DNA of 64,000 nucleotides from Alphaproteobacteria bacterium (GTDB lineage Bacteria; Pseudomonadota; Alphaproteobacteria; Rhizobiales; Rhizobiaceae), in NCBI GenBank assembly GCA_018823835.1, contig JAHJHT010000002.1, positions 124,001 through 188,000 on the forward strand. The letters are read 5' to 3'. The position numbers were made by a program, and so were the translations under genes. The stretch's first letter is position 1; the number at the start of each line of letters is the position of its first letter. Below, in pieces: positions 9,243 to 18,385 of the stretch. Under the pieces are notes generated by a model. That model did no database searches and was not told the DNA's origin. It saw only the letters and a program-made list of their open reading frames with translations.

Positions 9243-10667
9243 TCAGTGCGCCACCATCACATGGCGGACCGCCGTGTAGTCCTCCAGCGCATAGACCGAC
9301 ATGTCCTTGCCGTAGCCGGACTGCTTCAACCCGCCATGCGGCATCTCGTTGGTCAGCATGAAATGCGTGTTGATCCAGGTGCAGCCATATTGCAGGCGGG
9401 CCGCCGTCGACATGGCGCGCGAAATGTCCTTGGTCCAGACCGACGAGGCGAGGCCGTAGTCGCTGTCATTGGCCCAGGTGACGGCCTCGTCGACCTCGGA
9501 AAAGCGGGTGACCGAGACGACCGGTCCGAAGACTTCGCGGCGCACGATCTCGTCATCCTGCAGCGCACCCGCAACGACAGTTGGCTGATAGTAGAAGCCG
9601 GTGCCGTCGCCGACCTTGCCGCCGGTGGTGATGTCGATGTGCTTGAGCTCGGAGGCGCGCTCGACGAAGGAGGCGACGCGGTCGCGCTGGCGCCTCGAGA
9701 TCAGCGGGCCAATCTCGTTGGCGGTGTCGTCGGGGTCGTCGTAGTGGATGGTGGAAACCGCGGACGACAGGTCGGCAACGAGCTTCTCGTAAACCTTCTT
9801 GCCGGCATAGACGCGGCAGGCCGCCGTGCAGTCCTGGCCGGCATTGTAGTAGCCGAAGGCGCGCAGGCCGGCGACCACGGCATCGATGTCGGCGTCGTCG
9901 AAGACGATGACCGGGGCCTTGCCGCCGAGTTCCAGATGCGTGCGCTTGACGGATCTGGCGGCCGCTTCCAGCACCTTCTTGCCGGTGGCGATATCGCCGG
10001 TGATCGAGATCATGTTGACCTTGGGATGGTTGATCAGCGCGTTGCCGACGGTGATGCCGCGACCGAGCACGACATTGACGACGCCCTCGGGCAGGATGTC
10101 GGCCATGATCCTGGCCAGCTTCAGCGCCGTCAGCGGGGTCTGCTCGGAGGGCTTGAACACGACGGTGTTGCCGCCGCCAATGGCCGGCGCGAGCTTCCAG
10201 GCCATCATCATCAGCGGGTAGTTCCACGGCGCGATGGAGGCGACGATGCCGATCGGGTCGCGGCGTATCATCGAGGTGTGGCCGGACAGATATTCACCGG
10301 CGACGACGCCCGGCATGGAGCGGACGGCGCCGGCGAAGAAGCGGTAGCAGTCGACGATGGCCGGGATCTCGTCGTTGAGGACGGCGTTCACCGGCTTGCC
10401 GCAGTTCAACGCCTCCAGTGCCGCGAATTCCTTCGCCTCGGCCTCGATGCGCTCAGCGATCTTGAGCAGGTAGACCGAGCGTTGTGCCGGCGTCGTGCGC
10501 GACCAGGTGACGAAGGCTTTTTCGGCTGCCGAGACGGCCGCCTCGATCTGGCTTTCGGAGGCTTCCGGCAGGTCCAGGATGCTGGCGCCGGTGCGCGGGT
10601 TGAGCACGGCTTCACCAGCTTCGGTTCCGGCCTCGAATTTCGAGCCGATCAGCATCTGGGTGTCCAT
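9243..10667 (-). CDS. patD: gamma-aminobutyraldehyde dehydrogenase
   Basis: 474 residues, the same length class as E. coli PatD (YdcW), with high similarity along the whole chain. The catalytic Cys280 is in [10 protein letters not shown] and the general base Glu246 is in THLELGGK. The stretches [23 protein letters not shown] and [11 protein letters not shown] match that family closely. It oxidises 4-aminobutanal, made from putrescine, to GABA with NAD+. It is the last gene of a five-gene unit whose other members form a putrescine-type ABC importer, the same order as ydcSTUV-patD. A putrescine transaminase (PatA) is not seen in the window. Confidence 0.93.
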   Translation of the reverse strand: MDTQMLIGSKFEAGTEAGEAVLNPRTGASILDLPEASESQIEAAVSAAEKAFVTWSRTTPAQRSVYLLKIAERIEAEAKEFAALEALNCGKPVNAVLNDEIPAIVDCYRFFAGAVRSMPGVVAGEYLSGHTSMIRRDPIGIVASIAPWNYPLMMMAWKLAPAIGGGNTVVFKPSEQTPLTALKLARIMADILPEGVVNVVLGRGITVGNALINHPKVNMISITGDIATGKKVLEAAARSVKRTHLELGGKAPVIVFDDADIDAVVAGLRAFGYYNAGQDCTAACRVYAGKKVYEKLVADLSSAVSTIHYDDPDDTANEIGPLISRRQRDRVASFVERASELKHIDITTGGKVGDGTGFYYQPTVVAGALQDDEIVRREVFGPVVSVTRFSEVDEAVTWANDSDYGLASSVWTKDISRAMSTAARLQYGCTWINTHFMLTNEMPHGGLKQSGYGKDMSVYALEDYTAVRHVMVAH

Positions 10668-10679
10668 GAAAGATCCTCC

Positions 10680-11492
10680 TTATTTACCGGAACCGGCGAT
10701 CTGGTCGCCGTCGCGGGTGAGATAGTAGGCAGCAAGAATGGGCAGCAGCGTCACCAGCACGACGACCATGGCCACGACATTGGTGACCGGGCGCTGGCGC
10801 GGTCGCACCAGTTCCTCGAGCATCCAGATCGGCAGAGTCTGCTGCTGGCCGGCGGTGAAGGTGGTGACGATGACCTCGTCGAAGGAGAGCGCAAAGGCCA
10901 GCATGCCGCCGGCGACCAATGCGGTGCCGATGTTGGGCAGGATGACATGGCGGAACGTCTGGAAACCATCGGCGCCGAGGTCCATCGAGGCCTCGACCAG
11001 CGAGCCGGACACCCGGCGGAAACGGGCGACGGCGTTGTTGTAGACGACGACCACGCAGAAGGTGGCGTGACCGAGGATGATGGTCCAGGTCGAGAAGGGA
11101 ATGTCGGCGAGGTTGAAGGCCGAGCGCAACGCGATGCCGGTGATGATGCCGGGCAGCGCGATGGGCAGGATCACCAGCAACGAGATGGTTTCGCGGCCGA
11201 AGAACCTGGTGCGACTCACGGCGGCGGCGCAGAGCGTGCCGAGGATCATCGCGATGACCGTGGAGATGGCCGCGACCTTGATTGACAGCGTCAGCGCCTG
11301 CCAGACATCCGGTCGATTCCAGGTCACGGCGAACCATTGCAGGGTCAGGCCCGGCGGCGGCCACTGGTAGCTGCGCTCCTCGGTGGTGAAGGCATAGACG
11401 AAGATCAAGAGCAGCGGCAGATGCAGGAAAGCGAGGCCTGCCGCAGCGGCGATCTTCAGGCCAAGCGGGGCGGACTGGCGGTCAGAGCGCAT
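10680..11492 (-). CDS. putrescine/spermidine-type ABC importer, permease (YdcV-like)
   Basis: 270 residues with about six membrane helices. The cytoplasmic EAA loop reads [23 protein letters not shown], broken here only for description, and is the ATPase contact. It belongs to the PotC/YdcV branch of inner-membrane permeases. The ATG at 11492 overlaps the 3' end of the upstream permease by 11 bases, so a longer open frame reaching 11603 is not needed. It is co-transcribed between the other permease and patD. Confidence 0.9.
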   Translation of the reverse strand: MRSDRQSAPLGLKIAAAAGLAFLHLPLLLIFVYAFTTEERSYQWPPPGLTLQWFAVTWNRPDVWQALTLSIKVAAISTVIAMILGTLCAAAVSRTRFFGRETISLLVILPIALPGIITGIALRSAFNLADIPFSTWTIILGHATFCVVVVYNNAVARFRRVSGSLVEASMDLGADGFQTFRHVILPNIGTALVAGGMLAFALSFDEVIVTTFTAGQQQTLPIWMLEELVRPRQRPVTNVVAMVVVLVTLLPILAAYYLTRDGDQIAGSGK

Positions 11493-12435
11493 CGAAGGCT
11501 CCCATGCGCTTGGCGCCCCACAGATAGAAGCCCATGACGACGATGGGCACGACGGTGAAGGCGGCGGCGAGCGGAATGTTGCCGGCCGTGCCCTGATGCG
11601 CATAGACGGCCTGGCCGATGAAGAGGTGCGAGGTGCCGACGATCTGCGGGATGATGTAGTCGCCCAAAGTCAGCGAGAAGGTGAAGATCGAGCCGGCGAC
11701 GATGCCGGGCAGCGCCAGCGGAAACAGCACGTTGCGAAAGGTCTGGGCCGGCGTTGCGCCGAGATCTGACGAGGCCTCTACGAGGTTTTGCGGCACGCGC
11801 TCGAGGGCAGCCTGCACCGGCAGGATCATGAAGGGCAGCCAGACATAGAGGAAGACGATGAAGGTGCCGGTGAAGGAGACCGACAGCGAGTTGCCGCCGA
11901 CGATGGGCAGCGACAGCCAGGCGTCGATCAGCCAGGTCAAATGCAGTTTGGCGAACAGCCAGGTGAGGATGCCTTCCTTGGCGAGGATCAGCTTCCACGC
12001 GTAGACCTTGACCAGATAGCTGGACCACAGCGGCAGCATCACGCCGAGGTAGAACAGCGCCTTCCACTTGCCGCGCGCATAACGGGCCGCGAAATAGGCG
12101 ATGGGGAAAGCGACGACCGCGGCCGCGAGCGTGACCATGGCCGCCATCGAGACCGTCCGCACGATGATGTCGATGTTGGAGGGCCGCAGCAGTTCGCCAT
12201 AGGTCTTGAAGGTGAACTCGCGATTGATGAGGCCGGAAAACTCGTCGATCGAGAAGAAGCTCTGCAGCAGCAGCGCGAAGAGCGAGCCGAGATAGACGAT
12301 GCCGAGCCACAGCACCGGCGGCGTCAGCAGCAGCACCAGCAGCACGGTCGGCTTGCGCCACAGCGTATCCGACAGGCTGCCGCGAAGCCCGCCACGCTCC
12401 GGCAGGATGGCCGATGCTTGTGCGAGGCTCATCAC
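11482..12435 (-). CDS. putrescine/spermidine-type ABC importer, permease (YdcU-like)
   Basis: 317 residues. A short cytoplasmic N-terminus precedes a first helix (about 33-55). The helices continue to the C-terminus with the EAA motif around [20 protein letters not shown], as in PotB/YdcU. The start codon overlaps the stop of the ATPase gene in an ATGA. It pairs with the YdcV-like permease to form the membrane channel of the importer. Confidence 0.9.
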   Translation of the reverse strand: MMSLAQASAILPERGGLRGSLSDTLWRKPTVLLVLLLTPPVLWLGIVYLGSLFALLLQSFFSIDEFSGLINREFTFKTYGELLRPSNIDIIVRTVSMAAMVTLAAAVVAFPIAYFAARYARGKWKALFYLGVMLPLWSSYLVKVYAWKLILAKEGILTWLFAKLHLTWLIDAWLSLPIVGGNSLSVSFTGTFIVFLYVWLPFMILPVQAALERVPQNLVEASSDLGATPAQTFRNVLFPLALPGIVAGSIFTFSLTLGDYIIPQIVGTSHLFIGQAVYAHQGTAGNIPLAAAFTVVPIVVMGFYLWGAKRMGAFDAL

Positions 12436-13427
12436 CCGCCCTCGTCCATCAGATGCAGGTCGTCGCGGGCAAAGCCGATGTGGACGGGTTTGCCTTCCGC
12501 GGGGAAGGGTTCGCCGGCCGGCAGAACGGCGTTGATGCGCTGGCCCTCGACGTCGAGGCCAAGCCGGGTCGTGCCGCCGAGATAGGCGCTGGAGATGACA
12601 GTGGCCGCGATGCTTCCGGGACCCTGTTCGACGAGGCGCACGGCCTCAGGCCGCAGGCTCGCCCAACGCTTCTCGCCGGCATGACGCAATACGAAGTCTG
12701 GCGGCAGCACGTTGGACGAGCCGACGAAATCGGCGACAAAGCGCGAATTCGGCGTCTTGTAGATCTCTTCCGGCGTGCCGACCTGCATGACCTTGCCATG
12801 GTCGAAGACGGCAATGCGGTCAGCCATCGACAGGGCCTCGCCCTGGTCGTGGGTGACGAAGACGAAGGTGATGCCGAGCGACTTCTGCAGGGCCTTCAGC
12901 TCTTCCTGCATGTTCTCGCGCAGCTTGAGGTCGAGCGCGCCGAGCGGTTCGTCGAGCAGCAGGACTTTCGGCCGATTGACCAGGGCGCGGGCGAGCGCGA
13001 CGCGCTGGCGCTGGCCGCCGGAAAGCTGGCCGGGACGGCGCGCGCCGTAGCCGGGAAGCTTGACGAGTTCGAGCGCCTCATCCGCGGCGCGCCGGCGCTC
13101 CGCCTTTGCGACGCCCTTGACCATCAGCCCGTAGGCGACGTTGTCGGTGACGTTGAGATGCGGAAAGAGCGCGTAGTCCTGGAACACCGTGTTGACGTTG
13201 CGGCGGTAGGGCGGAACGTCCTCGGCGCGTTCGCCGAAGATCGACAGGCGGCCAGCGGTCGGCCGCTCGAAACCGGCAATCAGGCGCAGGCAGGTCGTCT
13301 TGCCCGAACCGGACGGCCCGAGCATGGCGAAGAACTCGCCTTCGCGGATGTCGAGATCGACCGCGTCGACGGCCTTCACGGTGCCGAAATGACGCGAGAT
13401 CTTCTCGAAGGCGACTGCTGTGGTCAT
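12432..13427 (-). CDS. putrescine/spermidine-type ABC importer, ATP-binding subunit (YdcT/PotA-like)
   Basis: 331 residues. Walker A is GPSGSGKTT, the signature LSGGQRQRVALARAL and Walker B LLLDEPLGALD; a C-terminal TOBE region (about 240-320) is typical of the PotA/MalK group. It powers uptake through the two permeases encoded immediately downstream. The 195 bases between it and the binding-protein gene carry a palindromic repeat, which may lower its expression relative to the binding protein. Confidence 0.93.
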   Translation of the reverse strand: MTTAVAFEKISRHFGTVKAVDAVDLDIREGEFFAMLGPSGSGKTTCLRLIAGFERPTAGRLSIFGERAEDVPPYRRNVNTVFQDYALFPHLNVTDNVAYGLMVKGVAKAERRRAADEALELVKLPGYGARRPGQLSGGQRQRVALARALVNRPKVLLLDEPLGALDLKLRENMQEELKALQKSLGITFVFVTHDQGEALSMADRIAVFDHGKVMQVGTPEEIYKTPNSRFVADFVGSSNVLPPDFVLRHAGEKRWASLRPEAVRLVEQGPGSIAATVISSAYLGGTTRLGLDVEGQRINAVLPAGEPFPAEGKPVHIGFARDDLHLMDEGG

Positions 13428-13451
13428 GTACCGATCACCGGGATCACGGCT

Positions 13452-13498
13452 CCCTCATCCGGCCGATGCACGGCCAGCCTCTCCCCGACGGGGAGAGG
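13452..13498. repeat. REP-like palindrome between ydcS-like and ydcT-like genes
   Basis: Two adjacent hairpins: GGCCG-ATGCA-CGGCC (13461-13475) and CCTCTCCCC with GGGGAGAGG (13478-13498). They are preceded by CCCTCATCC at 13452. The left edge shares the CCCTCA(T/C)CCGG core with the element at 9168-9240, so the two look like members of one repeat family. Position after the binding-protein gene suggests a processing or attenuation site inside the operon. Nothing else is visible in 13428-13622. Confidence 0.6.
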
Positions 13499-13622
13499 AG
13501 GGAGCGATATTGCAAGACGGCCTGCCGGACCTGCCGGGTCAGGCCGACGAGGGTCGGAGCGCGCAAGGCGTCAACTCCGGCCCGTCGCCTGTGACGGCCT
13601 CCCCTTCGAGGAGGCCAGGATG

Positions 13623-14780
13623 CTAGCGGCCGCCGATGACGCCGATATAGTCCGACACCCAGCGGTAGTAGGGCACGCACTGGTCGTTCTGGCTGGCGCA
13701 TTTCGAGGTCGGTGTGGTCCAGAAATGGACCTTCTCGAAATTGTCCATGCCGTTGGTGGTGCAGCCCTCGGCCGTCTGCATGCCGCGGCCGTCCGTACAG
13801 GCGGCGGGAACCGAGGGGTTGGCGCCGAACCAGACCGACAGGTCGCTCTGCAGGTTGGACGCGAGCGAATGCTCCATCCACATGTAGGCGCAGTTCGGGT
13901 TGGCGCTGTCGACATGCATCATGGTGGTGTCAGCCCAGCCGGTGACACCCTCCTCCGGGAAGACCGATGCGACCGGCTGCTTCTCGCTCTGCAGGATGTT
14001 GACCTGGAACGGCCAAGAGCCGGAGGCGACGACGCCCTCGTTCTTGAAGTCGTCCATCTGGATGAAGGCATCGTGCCAGTAGCGGCCGACCAGCGTGCGC
14101 TGGACGCGCAGCAGGTCGAGGGCGGCCTTGTACTGGTCCTCGTTGAGCTCGTAGGGGCTCTTGATGCCGAGGTCCGGCTTGTGGGTCATCAGGTAAAGTG
14201 CTGCGTCGGCAACGTGGATCGGGCCGTCATAGGCCTGGACGCGACCCTTGTTGGGCTTGCCATCGGGGAGGTCCATTGCCTCGAAGACGACGTTCCAGCT
14301 CTTCGGCGCTTCCTTGAAGGTGTCGGTGTTGTACATCAACACGTTCGGGCCCCACATGTAGGGCACGCCGTAGTGAACGCCATCGACCGTATGCCAGGGG
14401 GCATCCTTGAGGCGGTCGTCAACCGTCGACCAGCTCTTGATGAGGTCGACATTGATCGGCTGGACGCGCTTGCCGGCGATCAGGCGCAGCGATGCGTCCC
14501 CCGATGCGGTGACAAGGTCGAAACCGCCTTCGTTCATCAGCGCGACCATCTCGTCGGACGTGTTGGCGGTCTTGACGTTGACCTTGCAGCCCGAGGCCTC
14601 CTCGAACTTGGTGACCCAGTCGAAAGCCTTGTCGGTTTCGCCGCGCTCGATATAACCGGCCCACGCGACGATGTTGACCTGCCCCTCGCCGGCGCCGATC
14701 TCCTTGACCTGGGCCATGCCCTGGCCGGTGAAGCTCACTGCAAGCGCGATCGCGGTGCAGGATTTCAGGAATGATTTCAT
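13623..14780 (-). CDS. putrescine-type ABC importer, periplasmic binding protein (YdcS-like)
   Basis: 385 residues. A signal peptide ends near GMAQ, and the mature chain begins with the VNIVAWAGYIERGE region typical of the YdcS/PotD group. Four Cys near the C-terminus may form disulfides. It captures the substrate in the periplasm for the permeases and ATPase encoded downstream. The ATG at 14780 is preferred over 14795 because GGGAG lies 9 bases upstream of it. It is the first structural gene of the putrescine unit and follows the LysR gene on the same strand. Confidence 0.92.
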   Translation of the reverse strand: MKSFLKSCTAIALAVSFTGQGMAQVKEIGAGEGQVNIVAWAGYIERGETDKAFDWVTKFEEASGCKVNVKTANTSDEMVALMNEGGFDLVTASGDASLRLIAGKRVQPINVDLIKSWSTVDDRLKDAPWHTVDGVHYGVPYMWGPNVLMYNTDTFKEAPKSWNVVFEAMDLPDGKPNKGRVQAYDGPIHVADAALYLMTHKPDLGIKSPYELNEDQYKAALDLLRVQRTLVGRYWHDAFIQMDDFKNEGVVASGSWPFQVNILQSEKQPVASVFPEEGVTGWADTTMMHVDSANPNCAYMWMEHSLASNLQSDLSVWFGANPSVPAACTDGRGMQTAEGCTTNGMDNFEKVHFWTTPTSKCASQNDQCVPYYRWVSDYIGVIGGR

Positions 14781-14883
14781 GGCTACGTCTCCCATTGGCG
14801 GGGCCGCTCTGGAACGGCGGCATGATCCCCGAACCGGAAAGGTTGCGCGAAACCTCCGGTTTCACAAATTCATTTATCAGAAA

Positions 14884-14920
14884 GCCGATATCGGCAAAAC
14901 CGATATCAGATCGGCCGATC
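14884..14920. promoter_or_regulatory. cluster of GATATC/GATCGG palindromes near the LysR stop codon
   Basis: A perfect 12-base palindrome GCCGATATCGGC (14884-14895), a second CCGATATC (14900-14907) and a 12-base palindrome GATCGGCCGATC (14909-14920) lie at the boundary between the LysR gene and the binding-protein gene. They could be an operator for the downstream unit or an intercistronic hairpin. No factor can be named. Confidence 0.35.
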
Positions 14921-15844
14921 GGAAAAGCCGGAGCGCGGGCGCTGGCGAACGGTGCGCTGCGACTGGGCGATGCCGATGAAGTCGCGCGCGGCCTGCGGCA
15001 GGCCCGAGCCGCGGCGCCAGACCATGCCGACCTGGACGACCGGCAGGGACCCCGAAATGTCGCGCGACTCGATGCGGTCGCCCTCGAGCGACCAAGGGCG
15101 GTAGACGAGGTCGGGCAACAGCGCCACGCCGGCGCCGGTGGCGACCAGGCTGCGCACCGCCTCGACCGAGCGGGTGCGGAAGGCGACGTGCGGGCGGGCG
15201 CCGAGCGCCGACAGGAGCTTGCCGGTGTTCTCCTCGATCTCATCGACCGACAGCATGATCAGCGGCTCGTCGGCGATGTCGCCGACATTGATGATCTCGG
15301 CCGAGGCGAGCGCGTGGCCGAGCGGCAGCCAGAGCCGATAGGAAGAGACTTCGAGGATTTCGGACTGCAGCGCCAGACGGTCGCGCAAGTTGGAGATGAC
15401 CATGACGGCGATATCGAGCTTGCCGCCGACCAGCAGGTGCTCGAGGTAGTCGCCATTGTCCTCGATGGCCGAAATCTCGACCGCCGGGTGGGCGCGCCGG
15501 TAACGGGCCAGCAGGTCGGACAGCACGTAGCCGGCGACGAGCGAGGTGACGCCGAGTTGCAGCCGGCCGGTCGTCGCCTCCCTGCCGCCAAAGAAGCTGC
15601 GCCTAGCGTCCGACACGTCGGCCAGGATTTTTGTCGCGTGACGCAGGAACTGGTGGCCCTTGTGGGTGATGTTGAGGCCGCGCGGGTGGCGCTCGAAGAG
15701 CTCGATGCCGAGATCGCTCTCCAGTTCCTTGATCGCCTGGGTGACCGAGGATTGCGAGATCGACAGGTTCTGGGCGGCGCGTGAAATCGTGCCCTGCTCG
15801 GCAACGGCGACGAAATACTGCAACTGCCGGAATGTGAAGGCCAT
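14906..15844 (-). CDS. LysR-family transcriptional regulator
   Basis: 312 residues. The N-terminal winged helix (about 1-60, FRQLQYFVAVAEQGTISRAA and SISQSSVTQAIKELE) is followed by a periplasmic-binding-like effector domain. It lies directly upstream of, and on the same strand as, the putrescine importer genes, which makes it the likely local regulator, although LysR genes more often face their target. The ATG at 15844 gives the usual short MAFTFRQLQ start; an alternative at 15859 adds five residues. No strong ribosome site is visible for either. Confidence 0.88.
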   Translation of the reverse strand: MAFTFRQLQYFVAVAEQGTISRAAQNLSISQSSVTQAIKELESDLGIELFERHPRGLNITHKGHQFLRHATKILADVSDARRSFFGGREATTGRLQLGVTSLVAGYVLSDLLARYRRAHPAVEISAIEDNGDYLEHLLVGGKLDIAVMVISNLRDRLALQSEILEVSSYRLWLPLGHALASAEIINVGDIADEPLIMLSVDEIEENTGKLLSALGARPHVAFRTRSVEAVRSLVATGAGVALLPDLVYRPWSLEGDRIESRDISGSLPVVQVGMVWRRGSGLPQAARDFIGIAQSQRTVRQRPRSGFSDRPI

Positions 15845-15986
15845 GGCGCGACTAAACACACAAGTCGGGCCGATGGGAAGGTGGGATCAGGCCTCAGGCG
15901 GCCTGTTGGCAAGGGGCTGGCCGGCGGAAGGCCTGACGGCAACCGAGGAGCGACGGGAATGCGCCCTGCCGCTCCTGGAAAGCGCC

Positions 15987-16358
15987 TCAGGCGGTCGTGT
16001 CTTCGGCGACGGCGGCCGGCATGTTCTTCTTGCAGGAGGCGATGCAGTTCTTGGCGCTCGACTTCGACTTGTAGCTTTCCGAGATGACCATCGGCTCGCC
16101 ATTGGCGGCGACGAAGCGGACCATGAACTGGCCGTCCTTTGTTCCGGCGATCTCGAAACGATAGCCTTTCGCAGCTTCGTCCTTGGTCAGATCGGCGACC
16201 GCAGCGTCCGGTGCATTCTTCTTCAAGGACTCGATGCAGTTCTTGGCGCTTGCCTTGCCCTTGTAGCTCTCGGACCAGACCATGACTTCCGAGTTATACA
16301 GAAACTGGACGCCAAACTGATCGTTCTTGCGATCGGTGATCTTGAACTTGTAACCCAT
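15987..16358 (-). CDS. tandem DUF1508 (YegP-like) protein
   Basis: 123 residues made of two repeats of about 50 residues (about 1-52 and 62-115). Each has a Y(K/R)F(K/E)I start, a WSESYKGKASAKNCI or ISESYKSKSSAKNCI core and a C-terminal KKN. YegP-type proteins are small and cytosolic; their function is not established. The ATG at 16358 is chosen because GGAGAGGAG sits 9 bases upstream; a start at 16403 lacks one. It stands alone between two regulators. Confidence 0.85.
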   Translation of the reverse strand: MGYKFKITDRKNDQFGVQFLYNSEVMVWSESYKGKASAKNCIESLKKNAPDAAVADLTKDEAAKGYRFEIAGTKDGQFMVRFVAANGEPMVISESYKSKSSAKNCIASCKKNMPAAVAEDTTA

Positions 16359-16451
16359 GTATTCCGGCTCCTCTCCGTTTGCCCGCTCCTTATTGGACAT
16401 CATGGCGCGCGAGACAAGCCTGAATGGCCGCCTTCGACCATAGTTGCAGGT

Positions 16452-17234
16452 TCATGCAGTGGGGTGGCGCGGCCCGGTTGCGACCAGCAGGCCGGTGCCC
16501 GCCTGCTCGAGCGCGGCGACGATTTCGGGCGGCGGCGCCCGGTCGGTGGCGAGTTCGCTGAAGCCGTCGAAACCGCAGACCTGCACCAGCCCCTGGCGGC
16601 CGAACTTGGTGTGGTCGGTGACGACCACGGAGCGCGTGCCGCGCGACAGCACGACGCGCGCGAACTCGGCCTCCTCCAGAACGTAATCCATGACGCCGTT
16701 CTCGGCGTTCACGGCGCCTGCCGAAATGACAGCGTGGTTCATCGAGAAGCGGCTGACGAACTCGATGGCCGAGACGCCGAAGGCCGCACCTGAATCGCTG
16801 CGCAGCTCGCCGCCGGTCATGTAGACCTTGTTGCCGTTGACGGTGGCGAGCGTGCGGGCAATGTCCGACGAGTTGGTGACGACGGTGAGCCGGCGGTGAC
16901 CGAGCAACTCGCGGGCGAGGAAGCTCGTCGTGGTGCCGGTATCGAGCATCACGGATTCGCCATCGCGAATGGTAGCGGCCACCTGGCGGGCGATGGCGCG
17001 CTTGGCCTCGGCGTTCTCGCGCATGCGGCGCTCGAAGGGCGCCTCGCCGATCAGCGACGGCAGCCCGATGGCGCCATGCATCTTCAGGACGGCGCCGTTG
17101 CGGGTGAGCGGCTTGACGTCGCGGCGCACCGTTTCCAGGGACACGTTCAGCTTGCGGGCGAGGCTGGCGATGGTGACCGTGCCCTCCTCCTGCAGCAGCC
17201 GCAATATCTCTCCATGCCGCTTGGAATGCTTCAT
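16452..17234 (-). CDS. DeoR/GlpR-family transcriptional repressor
   Basis: 260 residues. A DeoR winged helix (about 6-60: RHGEILRLLQEEGTVTIASL and SLETVRRDVKPL) precedes a sugar-phosphate-sensing DeoRC domain with LDTGTTTSFLA and VVVTDHTKFGR. DeoR proteins usually answer to a phosphorylated metabolite. It is divergent from a phosphotransferase gene that could make such a ligand, separated by 260 bases that should contain both promoters. The start at 17234 gives the standard MKHSKRHGEIL beginning; a 97-residue upstream open extension has no family support. Confidence 0.9.
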   Translation of the reverse strand: MKHSKRHGEILRLLQEEGTVTIASLARKLNVSLETVRRDVKPLTRNGAVLKMHGAIGLPSLIGEAPFERRMRENAEAKRAIARQVAATIRDGESVMLDTGTTTSFLARELLGHRRLTVVTNSSDIARTLATVNGNKVYMTGGELRSDSGAAFGVSAIEFVSRFSMNHAVISAGAVNAENGVMDYVLEEAEFARVVLSRGTRSVVVTDHTKFGRQGLVQVCGFDGFSELATDRAPPPEIVAALEQAGTGLLVATGPRHPTA

Positions 17235-17494
17235 CGCTCGGTCAGTCCTCCATGGCGTCCGGGGCCGGTCGCCGGAGACATTCAAGCATGTCCGATGCTT
17301 CTGTGGAAGCCGGGCAGAAGCGGGCAAAAAAGCTCCGAAAGCCACAAATGCGCATTGACATTGCGACGGCGGCCAGCCGACATTGCCGGCGTGTTGCACA
17401 GCCGCGATCCGCGCCATGAAGGGCGGACGGCCAACCGTCGAGGATGCCTCTTGATCACCAACGCCGGCCGACAGGCACAATCGGGACGGCGCAG

Positions 17495-18385
17495 GTGAGT
17501 GCGACCGAGGCACGTATCCGGGCACTACCCCTCTGGAACGGCTCCCTCAGCATCGAGCCCCTGAAGGGCGGCCTCAGCAATGAAAGCTTTCTCGTCGCCG
17601 ACGCCAACGGCAAGCATGTCGTACGGTTCGGGCGCGACTTCCCCTTCCACCATGTCTATCGCGAACGCGAGATCATGACCGCGCGTGCGGCGAGCGAAGC
17701 CGGCTTCGCGCCGGCCGTCGAATATGCCGAACCCGGCGTCATGGTGTCGGCGTTTCTCGGCGCCAAGACCTATGACGGCGACGACGTGCGCGAGAACCGC
17801 ATCCGCATCGCCAAGCTGATGCGCGACTTCCATACCGAGATGCCAAAGCACGTGTCGGGCGCGGGCTTCATGTTCTGGGTATTCCACGTCATCCGCGACT
17901 ATGCCCGGTCGCTCGAGGCGGGCAGCAGCCGGATGACCCCTCACCTGCCGTCCTATCTCGCGCTCGCCGACGAGTTGGAGAAGGTGCAGGCGCCGCTGCC
18001 GGTGGTGTTCGGCCACAACGACCTGTTACCGGCCAATTTCCTTGATGACGGGGAAAAGCTCTGGCTGATCGATTTCGAATATGCCGGCTTCAACACGGCG
18101 ATGTTCGACCTCGCCGGGGCCGCCTCCAACGCCGGCATGACGGGAGAAGAGTCCGACCAGTTGCTGACCGCCTATTTCGGACATGAACCGGACGAAAAGC
18201 TGCGCCGCTCTCACGCCGCCATGCAATGCGCCTCGCTGCTGCGCGAGGCGATGTGGAGCATGATCTCGGAACTACACCTCGCCGCGCCCGGCGCGGATTA
18301 CGAAGCCTACACCGCGGAGAACCTGGCGCGCCTCGAGGCGGCGCTGGAGAGCTATCGCACCACCTACGGAAAGCTGCCGACATGA
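17495..18385 (+). CDS. choline-kinase/APH-type phosphotransferase (first of two)
   Basis: About 296 residues with a protein-kinase-like fold. LKGGLSNESFLV forms the nucleotide loop, HNDLLPANFLDD is the Brenner catalytic motif and LIDFEYAG carries the metal-binding Asp. Members phosphorylate small alcohols such as choline, ethanolamine or sugars with ATP in the cytosol. The start is uncertain: GTG at 17495 has GGGA 8 bases upstream, while an ATG at 17444 has only an abutting GAGG. Its stop overlaps the next start as ATGA, so it is co-expressed with the flavoprotein downstream. DeoR is divergent. The substrate is probably an amino alcohol, by inference. Confidence 0.85.
   Translation: MSATEARIRALPLWNGSLSIEPLKGGLSNESFLVADANGKHVVRFGRDFPFHHVYREREIMTARAASEAGFAPAVEYAEPGVMVSAFLGAKTYDGDDVRENRIRIAKLMRDFHTEMPKHVSGAGFMFWVFHVIRDYARSLEAGSSRMTPHLPSYLALADELEKVQAPLPVVFGHNDLLPANFLDDGEKLWLIDFEYAGFNTAMFDLAGAASNAGMTGEESDQLLTAYFGHEPDEKLRRSHAAMQCASLLREAMWSMISELHLAAPGADYEAYTAENLARLEAALESYRTTYGKLPT

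Noticed and set aside
9108..14774. Very long plus-strand open frames opposite the putrescine operon
   Set aside because: They mirror patD, the permeases, the ATPase and the binding protein, which all have clear motifs on the minus strand. The mirrored products are low-complexity Arg/Asp/Gly-rich chains.
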